Assembly (NCBI GenBank): GCA_934716785.1
Contig: CAKUYM010000063.1
Location: 1-16,704 of the forward strand
DNA: 16,704 nt
Origin: an uncultured Bacteroides sp.
GTDB taxonomy: Bacteria > Bacteroidota > Bacteroidia > Bacteroidales > Bacteroidaceae
Reading direction: 5' to 3'
The position numbers and the translations under genes were made by a program. The stretch's first letter is position 1. The number at the start of each line of letters is the position of its first letter. The notes below the pieces were generated by a model. That model worked only from the letters and a program-made list of their open reading frames with translations, was not told the DNA's origin and did no database searches. This document shows, in pieces, positions 7,173 through 15,891 of this stretch.

Positions 7173-8987
7173 ATGAAAAAGAATTTTCTAACAATGCTAT
7201 TCGCATTGTCTTTATGCAGTCCGTCCTTTGCTCAATGGAAGCCTGCCGGTGACAAAATAAAGACATCGTGGGGAGAACAACTTGATCCTAAAAATGTATT
7301 GCCGGAATATCCGCGTCCTATCATGGAACGCAATGACTGGAAAAATCTGAACGGGCTTTGGAAATACGCCATCACCCCCAAGGGCACTTCAACTCCTACT
7401 GCCTATCAAGGTGACATTCTTGTTCCGTTTGCCATAGAATCGTCTTTATCCGGTGTAGGCAAATTAATAAGTGAGAAAGAAGAACTGTGGTACCAACGCA
7501 CTTTCAACATTCCTTCCAACTGGCGTGGCAAACAGGTATTGTTGCACTTCGGAGCAGTAGACTGGAAAGCCGAAGTTTGGGTAAACGACGTCAAGGTAGG
7601 TGAGCACACCGGTGGATATACTCCTTTCTATTTCGATATTACTTCCGTACTTAATAAAGGAGATAATAATCTGGTTGTAAAAGTTTGGGATCCTTCAGAC
7701 AAAGGCGAGCAGCCAAGAGGGAAACAAATAGCAAACCCTCACGGTATTTGGTACACTCCGGTTACCGGTATCTGGCAAACGGTGTGGCTGGAACCGGTGG
7801 CAACGCAGTATATCACAAATCTGAAAACGACTCCTGATGTTGATAACAATTCTGTTAAAGTGGAAGTTTTCACCAACACGACTTCTGCAGATAAAGTGGA
7901 AGTAAAGGTATTTGACGGCACAGACCTTGTCGCCAAAGGGGCAGCAATAAACGGTGTGCCTATCGAATTAGCAATGCCTGCCAATGCCAAGTTATGGTCG
8001 CCGGATTCTCCTTTCATCTACGATCTGGAAGTGACTCTGTATAAAGACGGGAAAGCTACAGACCGGGTAAAAAGCTATACTGCCATGCGCAAATATTCAA
8101 TCCGCAAGGGTGAAGATGGTATCACTCGCCTGCAACTGAACAACAAAGATTGTTTCCAGTTCGGTCCGCTCGACCAAGGATGGTGGCCCGATGGATTGTA
8201 TACCGCACCGACAGACGAGGCATTGGCATACGACTTGAAGAAGACGAAAGACTTCGGCTACAACATGGTGCGCAAGCACGTTAAAGTAGAACCTGCACGC
8301 TGGTATACTCATTGCGACCGGCTGGGATTGATTGTATGGCAAGATATGCCAAGTGGCGGTCCAAGCCCACAATGGCAGATGCACAATTATTTCAACGGTA
8401 GAGAAGTGATCCGTTCTGCCGCTTCTGAAGCAAACTATCGGAAAGAATGGAAAGAAATCATCGACTGTCTGTATTCTTATCCGAGCATTGCCGTATGGGT
8501 ACCTTTCAATGAAGCATGGGGGCAATTCAAAACTCCGGAAATCGTTGCATGGACCAAGGAATACGATCCCAGTCGACTGGTAAATCCCGCCAGCGGCGGC
8601 AATCACTATACTTGTGGTGACATCCTCGACCTTCATCACTATCCGGAACCGGATATGTTCCTTTATGATCCGAGACGCGCTACCGTATTGGGTGAATATG
8701 GAGGTATCGGCTTGGTAGTAGAAGGAAATACCTGGGTCAATGACAAGAAAAATTGGGGGTATGTGAAGTTCAACACATCGGACGAAGTTACAGACGAATA
8801 CATTAAATATGGCAAACATCTGTTGGAGTTAATCCCAAAAGGATTCTCCGCTGCCGTATATACACAGACGACGGATGTGGAGGGTGAAATCAACGGTCTA
8901 CTCACTTACGACCGTAAGGTGATCAAAATGAATGAAGCAAAAATCCGAGAAATCAACAGGAAGATTTGTAACTCGCTGAATAAATAA
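7173..8987 (+). CDS. Secreted GH2 family beta-glycosidase
   Basis: A retaining beta-glycosidase of 604 residues; activity could be beta-galactosidase, -glucuronidase, -mannosidase or another. The signal peptide is residues 1-20 (MKKNFLT...CSPSFAQ). The family order is N-terminal sugar-binding jelly roll (about 40-205, LWYQRTF and VWVNDVKVGEHTGGYTPF), immunoglobulin-like sandwich (about 210-305) and TIM barrel. The acid/base is E447 in WVPFNEAWG and the nucleophile is E508 in VLGEYGG. It is shorter than typical 800-1000-residue GH2 enzymes and ends directly after the barrel. The reading frame is open back to an ATG at 7128, but that start would put 15 residues in front of a textbook signal peptide, so 7173 is preferred. 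It is divergent from GH43. A strong hairpin follows the stop codon. The family is certain; the substrate is unknown. Confidence 0.93.
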   Translation: MKKNFLTMLFALSLCSPSFAQWKPAGDKIKTSWGEQLDPKNVLPEYPRPIMERNDWKNLNGLWKYAITPKGTSTPTAYQGDILVPFAIESSLSGVGKLISEKEELWYQRTFNIPSNWRGKQVLLHFGAVDWKAEVWVNDVKVGEHTGGYTPFYFDITSVLNKGDNNLVVKVWDPSDKGEQPRGKQIANPHGIWYTPVTGIWQTVWLEPVATQYITNLKTTPDVDNNSVKVEVFTNTTSADKVEVKVFDGTDLVAKGAAINGVPIELAMPANAKLWSPDSPFIYDLEVTLYKDGKATDRVKSYTAMRKYSIRKGEDGITRLQLNNKDCFQFGPLDQGWWPDGLYTAPTDEALAYDLKKTKDFGYNMVRKHVKVEPARWYTHCDRLGLIVWQDMPSGGPSPQWQMHNYFNGREVIRSAASEANYRKEWKEIIDCLYSYPSIAVWVPFNEAWGQFKTPEIVAWTKEYDPSRLVNPASGGNHYTCGDILDLHHYPEPDMFLYDPRRATVLGEYGGIGLVVEGNTWVNDKKNWGYVKFNTSDEVTDEYIKYGKHLLELIPKGFSAAVYTQTTDVEGEINGLLTYDRKVIKMNEAKIREINRKICNSLNK

Positions 8988-9008
8988 TACTCTTTTCTTT
9001 ATAATTTG

Positions 9009-9047
9009 AGACAGCATCTCTGAATATTTATTCAAGGTGCTGTCTTT
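9009..9047 (+). terminator. Strong stem-loop after GH2, probable terminator
   Basis: AGACAGCA (9009-9016) pairs with TGCTGTCT (9038-9045). The stem continues inward with TCT/AGG (one T-G wobble), a single bulged C at 9020, and TGAAT (9021-9025) with ATTCA (9030-9034) around an ATTT loop. That is about 16 pairs in all. Only three T residues follow (9045-9047), so termination may be partial. It sits 22 bases after the GH2 stop and ends 39 bases before the next start codon, so a leader structure is an alternative. Confidence 0.55.
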
Positions 9048-9084
9048 GACATCCCAACTTTGTATATCAGAAAATACCGCTGCA

Positions 9085-11652
9085 ATGAAAAACAAACGAA
9101 TTCTTTTTCTTTTTTCTTGTTGTGTATTGCTGACAGCAGCATGGGGAGAAGTTCCTCCCGCCAAAGCAGTATTTGCACAATACATGAGCCAAGCTCAGAC
9201 ATTTGCAGACAATTATCCGCGGGAGAAAGCTTATCTGCATTTTGACAATACAAGTTATTATGTTGGAGATACAATCTGGTTTCAGGCTTATGTCACCCTT
9301 GCCGAGAAACAGACATTCAGTTCGATCAGTCGCCCGCTATATGTGGAATTGGTAGACCAAGCGGGGCATATAGCAGACAGACAGATCATCAAACTGGCAC
9401 AAGGAAAAGGAAACGGGCAATTCATTCTCCCCCGTTCCATGCTATCCGGTTATTACGAGGTACGTGCCTACACCCGTTGGATGCTTGCATTTAACGAACC
9501 GCAGTATTTTTCGCGCACTTTCCCTATTTATCAACCATCGAACAGCGATAAGCCGGAACGTGCCATCACTACTTATGAGCTAAGTCCGTCGATGGAGAAC
9601 CGGCCGTTGGAAACAAAGGAAAAGTTAAGTGTACGTTTCTTCCCCGAAGGGGGACAATTGGTGGAAGGAGTGACTTCACAAGTAGCTTTCAAGGCGGAAA
9701 GTAAAAATGAAGGGGATGTAGAATTGTCTGGAACAGTTTACAACAAAGAAGGTGCGGAAATCACGTCATTCGAGACATTGCACGACGGGATGGGAGTTTT
9801 TAAGTATACGCCTTCCGCACAGCCTGCTGTCGCTAAAGTCAATTTTCAAGGGAAGAAATATGAATTTACACTTCCACAAGCATTACCTAACGGATATGTG
9901 TTGAGCACAGTCAGCAATGCCGGCGCTCTTTTGGTAAGAGTTTCCTGCAATGCTATGACGCCTCAAGATACATTGGCGGTATTTATCAGCCATCAAGGAC
10001 GGCCATATGTCCATCAACTGGTAAGCTGCCGGGCGGACGCTCCGCAAGAGTTCATTCTGCCTACCCGTAAGCTACCGGCAGGTGTACTGCAAGTCAGTCT
10101 CATCAACCGGGCCGGAAATACGTTATGTGAACGTTTTGTCTTTTCCAATCCGCGCGCTCCTTTACAGCTATCCGCAGAAGGGTTGAAAGAGGTATATGCC
10201 CCTTACGCTCCCATTCGTTGCGAGTTGCAGGTTAGGAATGCCAAAGGAGAACCTGTATCGGGAGATGTGTCGGTCAGTATCAGGGATGCTATCCGCTCGG
10301 ATTATATGGAGTATGACAACAATATTTTTACCGATTTACTGTTGACATCCGACTTAAAAGGATACATCCACCAGCCCGGCTATTATTTCGCTTCGACGTC
10401 TCCCCGAAAACAAACGGAACTGGATGTATTGCTTATGGTACATGGGTGGCGCAAATATGATATGAGCCAGGCCTTTGCCATTACTCCTTTTGCTCCGTTG
10501 CAACTTCCGGAAGGCCAACTGGCATTGAACGGACAAGTGAAATCAACCATCCTCAAAAACAAGTTGAAAGATATAGCGCTCAGTGTAATAGTGAAGAAAG
10601 ACGACCAATTTATCACAGGAGGAACTGTGACTGATGAAAACGGATGTTTCACCATTCCTGTTGAGGATTTTGAAGGTACTATGGAAGCGGTTATCCAAAC
10701 CCGGAAAGTGGGAAAAGAGCGCAATAAGGATGCATCTATCCTGATCGACCGCAATTTTTCTCCTGCTCCCCGAGCTTATGGGTATAAAGAACTTCACCCG
10801 AAATGGAAAGACATTGCCTACTGGCAACAGAAAACTGCAAATTTTGATTCCCTCTACATGGATTCCATTCGAAAAGTGGAAGGACTTTATGTCTTGGATG
10901 AAGTAGAAATAAAAAGTAAACGTCGGCAAGGGAGCAATATGGCAACCAAGATTAATGAGAAAAGCATCGACGCTTATTATGATGTTCGCCGTTCGGTAGA
11001 TTTATTACGTGACAATGGAAAAATTGTCACAACGATTCCGGAATTAATGGAAAAGTTAAGTCCGCAATTCTACTGGGATCGCACCAATGACAAACTTACT
11101 TATCGACAAAAACCGATCTGCTATATCATGGACAATCACATTCTGTCAGAAAAAGAGACTCAAATGATGCTGACCGAAGTAGATGGATTGGCTTCTATCA
11201 TCATAAGCAAAGGAACCGGAGGAATTGATGACGATATTATTCAGAACACAAAGATGTCTGAGGTCACAGATAGCACGGGGGTTGACATCAGCCAACTGGA
11301 CAAGTACAGTGTTTTCTATCTGATTCCTCTTCCCAGACGTGATGTGTTGAACAAAAGCCAAAGTGCCGTACCCGGCACCCGACAAACGGTTATTCAAGGA
11401 TATACTCATGCACTGGAATATTATTCACCCGCCTACCCCGCCAAGGAATTGTTTACAGACAAAGTGGATAAAAGGCGGACATTATACTGGAATCCGTCAG
11501 TACGGATGGATGAAAACGGAAAAGCTATAATCGAATGCTATAATAACCAATATTCCACTCCGGTGATTATCCAAGCAGAAACAATGAGCAAGGATGGGCA
11601 AATAGGAAGTATGAAATACTCTGTTATCGATTCAACCACGGCTCCGGATTGA
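9085..11652 (+). CDS. Exported MG2-domain / TonB-plug-like protein without beta-barrel
   Basis: An 855-residue protein of a Bacteroidetes group often annotated TonB-dependent receptor plug or carboxypeptidase-regulatory-like protein; its function is not established. Residues 1-21 are a signal peptide. An MG2-like beta-sandwich, as in alpha-2-macroglobulins, covers about 44-150 (REKAYLHFDNTSYYVGDTIW). A second region starts at RFFPEGGQ (184-191). LLMVHGWRKY is at 449-458. A carboxypeptidase-regulatory-like sandwich lies at about 478-545. A plug-like stretch begins LYVLDEVEIKSKRR (601-614) and runs to about 745. A last sandwich (about 801-850) has the pattern NPSVRMDENGKA. No CXEQ thioester motif and no barrel strands were seen. 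The start at 9085 is preferred over an in-frame ATG at 9037 because it begins the signal peptide and avoids the hairpin. Its end overlaps the convergent EnvC-like gene by 29 bases. Possible roles are surface scaffold or envelope adhesion; this is inference. Confidence 0.82.
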   Translation: MKNKRILFLFSCCVLLTAAWGEVPPAKAVFAQYMSQAQTFADNYPREKAYLHFDNTSYYVGDTIWFQAYVTLAEKQTFSSISRPLYVELVDQAGHIADRQIIKLAQGKGNGQFILPRSMLSGYYEVRAYTRWMLAFNEPQYFSRTFPIYQPSNSDKPERAITTYELSPSMENRPLETKEKLSVRFFPEGGQLVEGVTSQVAFKAESKNEGDVELSGTVYNKEGAEITSFETLHDGMGVFKYTPSAQPAVAKVNFQGKKYEFTLPQALPNGYVLSTVSNAGALLVRVSCNAMTPQDTLAVFISHQGRPYVHQLVSCRADAPQEFILPTRKLPAGVLQVSLINRAGNTLCERFVFSNPRAPLQLSAEGLKEVYAPYAPIRCELQVRNAKGEPVSGDVSVSIRDAIRSDYMEYDNNIFTDLLLTSDLKGYIHQPGYYFASTSPRKQTELDVLLMVHGWRKYDMSQAFAITPFAPLQLPEGQLALNGQVKSTILKNKLKDIALSVIVKKDDQFITGGTVTDENGCFTIPVEDFEGTMEAVIQTRKVGKERNKDASILIDRNFSPAPRAYGYKELHPKWKDIAYWQQKTANFDSLYMDSIRKVEGLYVLDEVEIKSKRRQGSNMATKINEKSIDAYYDVRRSVDLLRDNGKIVTTIPELMEKLSPQFYWDRTNDKLTYRQKPICYIMDNHILSEKETQMMLTEVDGLASIIISKGTGGIDDDIIQNTKMSEVTDSTGVDISQLDKYSVFYLIPLPRRDVLNKSQSAVPGTRQTVIQGYTHALEYYSPAYPAKELFTDKVDKRRTLYWNPSVRMDENGKAIIECYNNQYSTPVIIQAETMSKDGQIGSMKYSVIDSTTAPD

Positions 11653-12925
11653 GTTTTTCCTTTTCCCTGCGCAACTGAAAATGAAGCACTGTCCGTCCGT
11701 TATCCGCCCCATCGGAAAATACTTGCCCGATGGGTTGCTTTGTCTTCACCGTATCTCCGATTTTAACTGAAGCAGAAGACAGATTGCAATAAACGGAAAT
11801 GTAGTTGCCATGACGGATAAGCACATTGAATAATCCGTTCAGTTGGAATACGGCAGCCACTTTGCCGTCAAAGATGGCACGTGCCTGCGCCCCCGGTTTT
11901 CCTTGGATATCTATTCCTTTATTGTCCAACTTCACATTGCGAAGTCCTTCTACCGCATATTGTCCGTAATGGCTGGTGATGATATAAGCACCGGATATAG
12001 GCATGGGAAGCTTTCCACGGTTGGCGGCAAAGTTACCGGACAGTTCCCGGTCGGCTTTGCTCATGGTATAAGCATCCAGAGGTTTGGATTTGGCGGTGGT
12101 TTCCGTGCCGGAAGAACGGTTTTCCTTGCCATCAGTTTTCTTGCGTGCTGTCGCCTCGCGACGCGCTTCTTCCTGTGCACGCTTGCGAGCGCGCTCTATT
12201 TCTTCGGCTATAAGTTTATCAATACGGGCATTCAGTTGGTTTGCCTCTCTGCGTTTCTTATTAATCTCGTTTTGCAGTCCTTTCTGTTTCTTTTGCAGAT
12301 TGGCCACCAAAGTACGTTTCTCTTTTTCCTGAGTTTCCAGTTTCACTTTCTCGCCTTCACGTTCTTTCAACAGACTCTCTTTGGCAGCTTTGACCTGTTG
12401 ACGTTCTTTCTTCTTTTGGCGTATCTGCTCTTGTTTCTTGAGAATTTCTTCCCCTTGCAGACGCTGGTAGGTGGCATATTCACGCACGTAACGCATACGC
12501 CGATAGGTCTGTCCCAAGTTCTTGGCAGAGAAGATAAACATCAGTTTTTCCTCTATCGACTTATTTTTATACAGATACTGAACAGAGGCTTCGTATTTCC
12601 TCTTCTTATCCTTCAAGTCCTTCTCCAATGAGCGCAACTGGCGTTCCAATGAATTCAGCTCACGCTCAATGGCATCCATATCATTGTTTATAGCCAATAT
12701 ATAACGTTTCCGTTCCTCAATCTGTCCGGTCAGTGCGGCAAGACTGCTCAACTGGCTACCCACATTTTTCTTTGTATCCTTCAATATAGATTCCGACTCG
12801 GCAATCTGCTTTTGCAGCGCACCTCGCTTGCTTTCCAATTCGCGAATCAACTTATTCGATTGGGCGGAAAGCGGAACTGCCAACCACAGGCAACTGACAA
12901 GAATAGCAAAGAGACGTTTCATCAT
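11624..12925 (-). CDS. EnvC-like murein hydrolase activator with degenerate LytM (M23) domain
   Basis: A 433-residue periplasmic protein with signal peptide 1-22 (cleavage after PLSAQ). A very long Lys/Glu/Arg-rich coiled coil follows (about 23-265), then a linker and a C-terminal LytM/M23-like domain (about 310-430). This is the architecture of EnvC, which activates cell-wall amidases at division through FtsEX. The metal site is degraded. N335 replaces the first zinc His of HxxxD (D339 is kept), N381 replaces the His of the YxHL motif, and V413 replaces the first His of HxH (H415 is kept). A catalytically dead regulator is therefore much more likely than an active endopeptidase. It is the last gene of the dut operon, sharing ATGA (12922-12925) with DUF4292. 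A second ATG directly follows the first, so the true start could be one codon later. Confidence 0.92.
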   Translation of the reverse strand: MMKRLFAILVSCLWLAVPLSAQSNKLIRELESKRGALQKQIAESESILKDTKKNVGSQLSSLAALTGQIEERKRYILAINNDMDAIERELNSLERQLRSLEKDLKDKKRKYEASVQYLYKNKSIEEKLMFIFSAKNLGQTYRRMRYVREYATYQRLQGEEILKKQEQIRQKKKERQQVKAAKESLLKEREGEKVKLETQEKEKRTLVANLQKKQKGLQNEINKKRREANQLNARIDKLIAEEIERARKRAQEEARREATARKKTDGKENRSSGTETTAKSKPLDAYTMSKADRELSGNFAANRGKLPMPISGAYIITSHYGQYAVEGLRNVKLDNKGIDIQGKPGAQARAIFDGKVAAVFQLNGLFNVLIRHGNYISVYCNLSSASVKIGDTVKTKQPIGQVFSDGADNGRTVLHFQLRREKEKLNPEPWLNR

Positions 12926-13488
12926 AACAAAGCTGTCAGCATTTTAACTAATTCTTCCAAGGGTACTTGGCGATACTTAGCGGTAAGTTCCGTCGGGGTC
13001 ATAGAGAATTCTTTTGTGGAGAATTCATAAAGTTGCACTTTCGCCTTTTCCAGCGAAGAGATTCCTACGTCCTTTCCCGACAATTCCGTTTTCCCACCGG
13101 GGCGGGATGCATCCATCAATATCTTTTCCAAACGGGAAAATTCCGCGTTCTTCGGCAACATATCTTTCAACTCGGCTTTGGTTGCACGGACAAATCGCCG
13201 GTTCATCCGGTCCACCAACAACACTTCGTTAGGAGTGACTTCGATTCGGGCTACTTCTGTGCGCAGAATGGGCATCAGCAAGGATACTTGTATCCGTTCG
13301 TGAGTCTTCATCTTCATCGTCCCCCCTACAGACATACTTCCACCTTTTTTATTAGGGATAGTCAGTTGGAGCTTGGAAGCCAAATAGGTAGACACAGGCG
13401 TCTTTGTTTCTGAAGTTCCCAGATGTTTCGAACTCTTACAACCCGCCAATACAACTACCGCCAACAACAAATAAATGATCCTTTTCAT
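12922..13488 (-). CDS. DUF4292 family lipoprotein (possible LolB-like fold)
   Basis: A 188-residue lipoprotein with a classical lipobox L-A-G-C16 after a hydrophobic segment, followed by a short Ser/Lys-rich linker. The body alternates beta strands (SVGGTMKMKTHERIQVSL, then the VLLVDRMNRRFVRATKAEL stretch), the pattern of DUF4292. The open half-barrel implied by such strands recalls LolA/LolB lipoprotein carriers, but that link is my inference and no function is proven. The mature protein begins KSSKHLG after the Cys. Its start shares ATGA (13485-13488) with the TPR gene's stop, and its stop shares ATGA with the EnvC-like start. It is thus translationally coupled on both sides and probably works at the envelope with its neighbours. 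Confidence 0.85.
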   Translation of the reverse strand: MKRIIYLLLAVVVLAGCKSSKHLGTSETKTPVSTYLASKLQLTIPNKKGGSMSVGGTMKMKTHERIQVSLLMPILRTEVARIEVTPNEVLLVDRMNRRFVRATKAELKDMLPKNAEFSRLEKILMDASRPGGKTELSGKDVGISSLEKAKVQLYEFSTKEFSMTPTELTAKYRQVPLEELVKMLTALL

Positions 13489-15338
13489 TCTGCAATATAT
13501 TTCTTCTTCTCTATTTTCCGTTTCAATGTTTTCGATTCACTACCCATTTCCAAAGCCTGTCTCCAGTACTTCAACGCGCCTTCCACATCACCGGTCATAA
13601 AGTAGATATCTCCGCAATGCTCCACAATCACATCACTCTTCTCCTTGTCACTCTTCATCGCATTGTCAATGTAGATACGGGCTTCGGCATAATTTCCTTT
13701 TTCAAAAAGAATCCATGCATATGTGTCGAGATAAGTGGAGTTATCCGGTTCTGCCTTTACCGTCTTATAACTCATCTCTTCCGCCTTATCCAAGTCGCGA
13801 CGTTCTACCGACAAGTAATAAGCATAATTATTCAATGCACCGATATTGGACGGATTGTACACCAAAGCCGAATCATAAGCAGCATAAGCTTCCGACATCC
13901 GGTTCTTGGTGTGATAAATATCCCCCATTATCGAATAAAAGTCTGAAATAACTTCTTTTCTCGTATCGGGAGTAATATGTTCCAATGCCCTGCCACAAAT
14001 ACTTAACACACTATCCGTCTGTTCCGCCTGATGATAGGCAATAGCTAAGTAGTAATAAAGTTCCAAAGCATCGGGAGTGGCTTCGATGCCTGGCTCACAA
14101 ACTTTTATAATCTGCTTGTAGTCTTCCTTTTTCACTGCAGCACTGACCAGCATCAGGCGGGCAGCTTTGTTAGTGGGGTCCAAATCGACTACCTGCTCCA
14201 AGACAGGAACAGCCTCCTGTTCCATATTCTTCGACAAAAGATACTGTGCATAAAGCATTGGGACTTGCGGGTCGTCCTGATCTTGTTTCATCATCCGGTC
14301 AAACAAGGCTATCACTTGAGTACTGTCCTTAGCTGACGACTGCTCATTTTCCACGATTATTTGTCGCATGACATTGATCTTCGTATCAGGGGCTACTTTC
14401 TTATTCAGCAACAAAGTGTCCAACTGCTGTTGATACAGTTCCTTCTGTCCGGTCTGTTCATAATAAGAAGCCATGGAATAAAGCGCCATCGGATTATCCG
14501 GTTCCACCGCCAGCACCTTCTGATAAGTTTCATAGGCTTCTTCTTTCTTCCCGTTCTGAAGATATACATCCCCAAGGATTACCTGATAACGCATATCCAT
14601 CGGATATTCCTGCACCAGGCTCTCGATTTCTTGAAACGCTTTCTTATCGTCTTTCATCTGAAGATAAATCCGGAATTTCTCCATTGACAATTGCTCGTTC
14701 TTGCCTAAACGTTTTTCCAAACGATTCAATGTGGAGATCACATCATCATACTTTTCTTGACGATTATAGATATCAAGCAGACTGAGCAAAGGGTCTTGCT
14801 TCGTGGGGAAACGAGCCGCCATATCTTCGAGCAGAGTCACAGCCTTATCCAACTCATTTTGCTGTTGATATAGACTTGCCAACCCTTGGCTATACCAATA
14901 GTTATCGGGGGCATAGGCTACCGCTTTTTCCAAAGCAGCCTGTCCTTGTGGCACCAAGCGAAGAAACATATAATACTGAGACACCTCGTAGAGCGCAGAC
15001 GAAGCACTGGGGTTAATATCCAGACAATGCTGCAACAGGCCAAAGGCTGCATCATACTCTTTTTTCTCCTTCATCCGCATGGCTTCCAAGAAGAAGTAGT
15101 CATATTTACGTTGTTGTTCGGCAGTCAATTGATACATAAAAGTATTATCTTCTTTCTTGCCTTTATTCTTTTTTGCCTTCTTTTTCTTTGTTTTCTTTAC
15201 AATTGCATCCGCACCGATAGTGCATTCTGATACGGAAACGACACTTCCTCCTACCACACTCCCTGCCACTTGAGCTATAACGCAGGGTGGAAACAGCAGA
15301 CTATTTATCAACAATAATATTAGGATTCTCTCTTTCAT
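13485..15338 (-). CDS. Exported tetratricopeptide-repeat protein
   Basis: A 617-residue protein with signal peptide 1-23 (cleavage near VIAQ). A striking lysine-rich stretch at about 48-62 holds 11 Lys in 15 residues. TPR helices then run from about 75 to 600. Readable repeats include 94-125, 150-180, 252-285 ([20 protein letters not shown]), 355-390, 465-500, 500-532 and 570-602. TPR arrays are protein-protein scaffolds; no enzyme domain is visible. It begins inside the dut stop (ATGA, 15335-15338) and ends inside the DUF4292 start, so all are translated from one message. A role in outer-membrane assembly or as a scaffold for the EnvC/lipoprotein partners is plausible from context only. Confidence 0.9.
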   Translation of the reverse strand: MKERILILLLINSLLFPPCVIAQVAGSVVGGSVVSVSECTIGADAIVKKTKKKKAKKNKGKKEDNTFMYQLTAEQQRKYDYFFLEAMRMKEKKEYDAAFGLLQHCLDINPSASSALYEVSQYYMFLRLVPQGQAALEKAVAYAPDNYWYSQGLASLYQQQNELDKAVTLLEDMAARFPTKQDPLLSLLDIYNRQEKYDDVISTLNRLEKRLGKNEQLSMEKFRIYLQMKDDKKAFQEIESLVQEYPMDMRYQVILGDVYLQNGKKEEAYETYQKVLAVEPDNPMALYSMASYYEQTGQKELYQQQLDTLLLNKKVAPDTKINVMRQIIVENEQSSAKDSTQVIALFDRMMKQDQDDPQVPMLYAQYLLSKNMEQEAVPVLEQVVDLDPTNKAARLMLVSAAVKKEDYKQIIKVCEPGIEATPDALELYYYLAIAYHQAEQTDSVLSICGRALEHITPDTRKEVISDFYSIMGDIYHTKNRMSEAYAAYDSALVYNPSNIGALNNYAYYLSVERRDLDKAEEMSYKTVKAEPDNSTYLDTYAWILFEKGNYAEARIYIDNAMKSDKEKSDVIVEHCGDIYFMTGDVEGALKYWRQALEMGSESKTLKRKIEKKKYIAE

Positions 15339-15769
15339 TTCTTTCCTGTATGACCGAAGCCACCGGCTCCCCGTTCCGTTTCATCCAGCACTTCCACTTC
15401 CTGCCATGCCGGCTGTTCATGTTTTGCTATCACCATTTGGGCAATACGTTCGCCATCCTCTATCACAAAAGCCTCAGACGAAAGATTGACCAAAATAATA
15501 CAGATTTCTCCACGGTAATCCGCGTCAATCGTTCCCGGAGAATTAAGTACCGTGACTCCTTTCTTGATAGCCAATCCGCTGCGTGGACGGATTTGGGCTT
15601 CAAAGCCCTTTGGAAGAGCAATATATAATCCGGTCGGTACCAGACAGCGTTGTAATGGTTCCAGTGTGATAGGTTCGGCTAGATTCGCACGGATATCCAT
15701 TCCGGCAGAAAGTTCGGTTGCATAAGCCGGAAGCGGATGCTTCGATTTATTGATAACTTGAATATTCAT
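15335..15769 (-). CDS. dut: Deoxyuridine 5'-triphosphate nucleotidohydrolase (dUTPase)
   Basis: Hydrolyses dUTP to dUMP and pyrophosphate, keeping uracil out of DNA and feeding dTMP synthesis; a cytoplasmic homotrimer. The 144-residue length is typical. All five motifs are present: AGMDIRA (22-28), RPRSGLA (61-67), [13 protein letters not shown] (76-88, with the catalytic Asp among D82/D84), GERIAQMV (106-113) and the C-terminal [11 protein letters not shown] (133-143) that closes over the substrate. The open frame extends to an ATG at 15805, but family alignment starts at MNIQVIN, so 15769 is chosen. It is the first gene of a four-gene operon with ATGA-coupled followers. No perfect -7 motif was found for its own promoter in 15770-15893. 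Confidence 0.97.
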   Translation of the reverse strand: MNIQVINKSKHPLPAYATELSAGMDIRANLAEPITLEPLQRCLVPTGLYIALPKGFEAQIRPRSGLAIKKGVTVLNSPGTIDADYRGEICIILVNLSSEAFVIEDGERIAQMVIAKHEQPAWQEVEVLDETERGAGGFGHTGKK

Positions 15770-15825
15770 AAGTGTATGTTTACTATTTAACGGGCGAAAA
15801 TACACATTTTGAGCAAAAAAATAGT

Positions 15826-15833
15826 TAAGTTTG
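15826..15833 (+). promoter_or_regulatory. Candidate -7 promoter element for dgt
   Basis: TAAGTTTG followed by C matches the Bacteroides -7 consensus TAnnTTTG(Y) exactly. The only upstream TTTG (15808-15811) is 14 bases away, closer than the usual spacing of about 19-23, so the -33 part is weak. A start near 15840 would give a leader of about 54 bases containing both copies of the 12-bp repeat. Confidence 0.45.
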
Positions 15834-15864
15834 CAGTTAAATAATGTACCGTTCCCTAAATTGT

Positions 15865-15891
15865 AAATCGTAAATAGTCAAATCGTAAATA
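15865..15891. repeat. Two 12-bp direct repeats before dgt
   Basis: AAATCGTAAATA occurs at 15865-15876 and again at 15880-15891, a 15-base period. The second copy ends three bases before the dgt start codon. The shared GTAAAT core also appears once more just before the first copy (15863-15868). The function is unknown; it could affect translation initiation or be simple AT-rich repetition. Confidence 0.7.

Noticed and set aside
15770..15805. Upstream in-frame ATG extending dUTPase by 12 residues
   Set aside because: dUTPases of this family start at the MNIQVIN-type residue, and the extension has no family resemblance.
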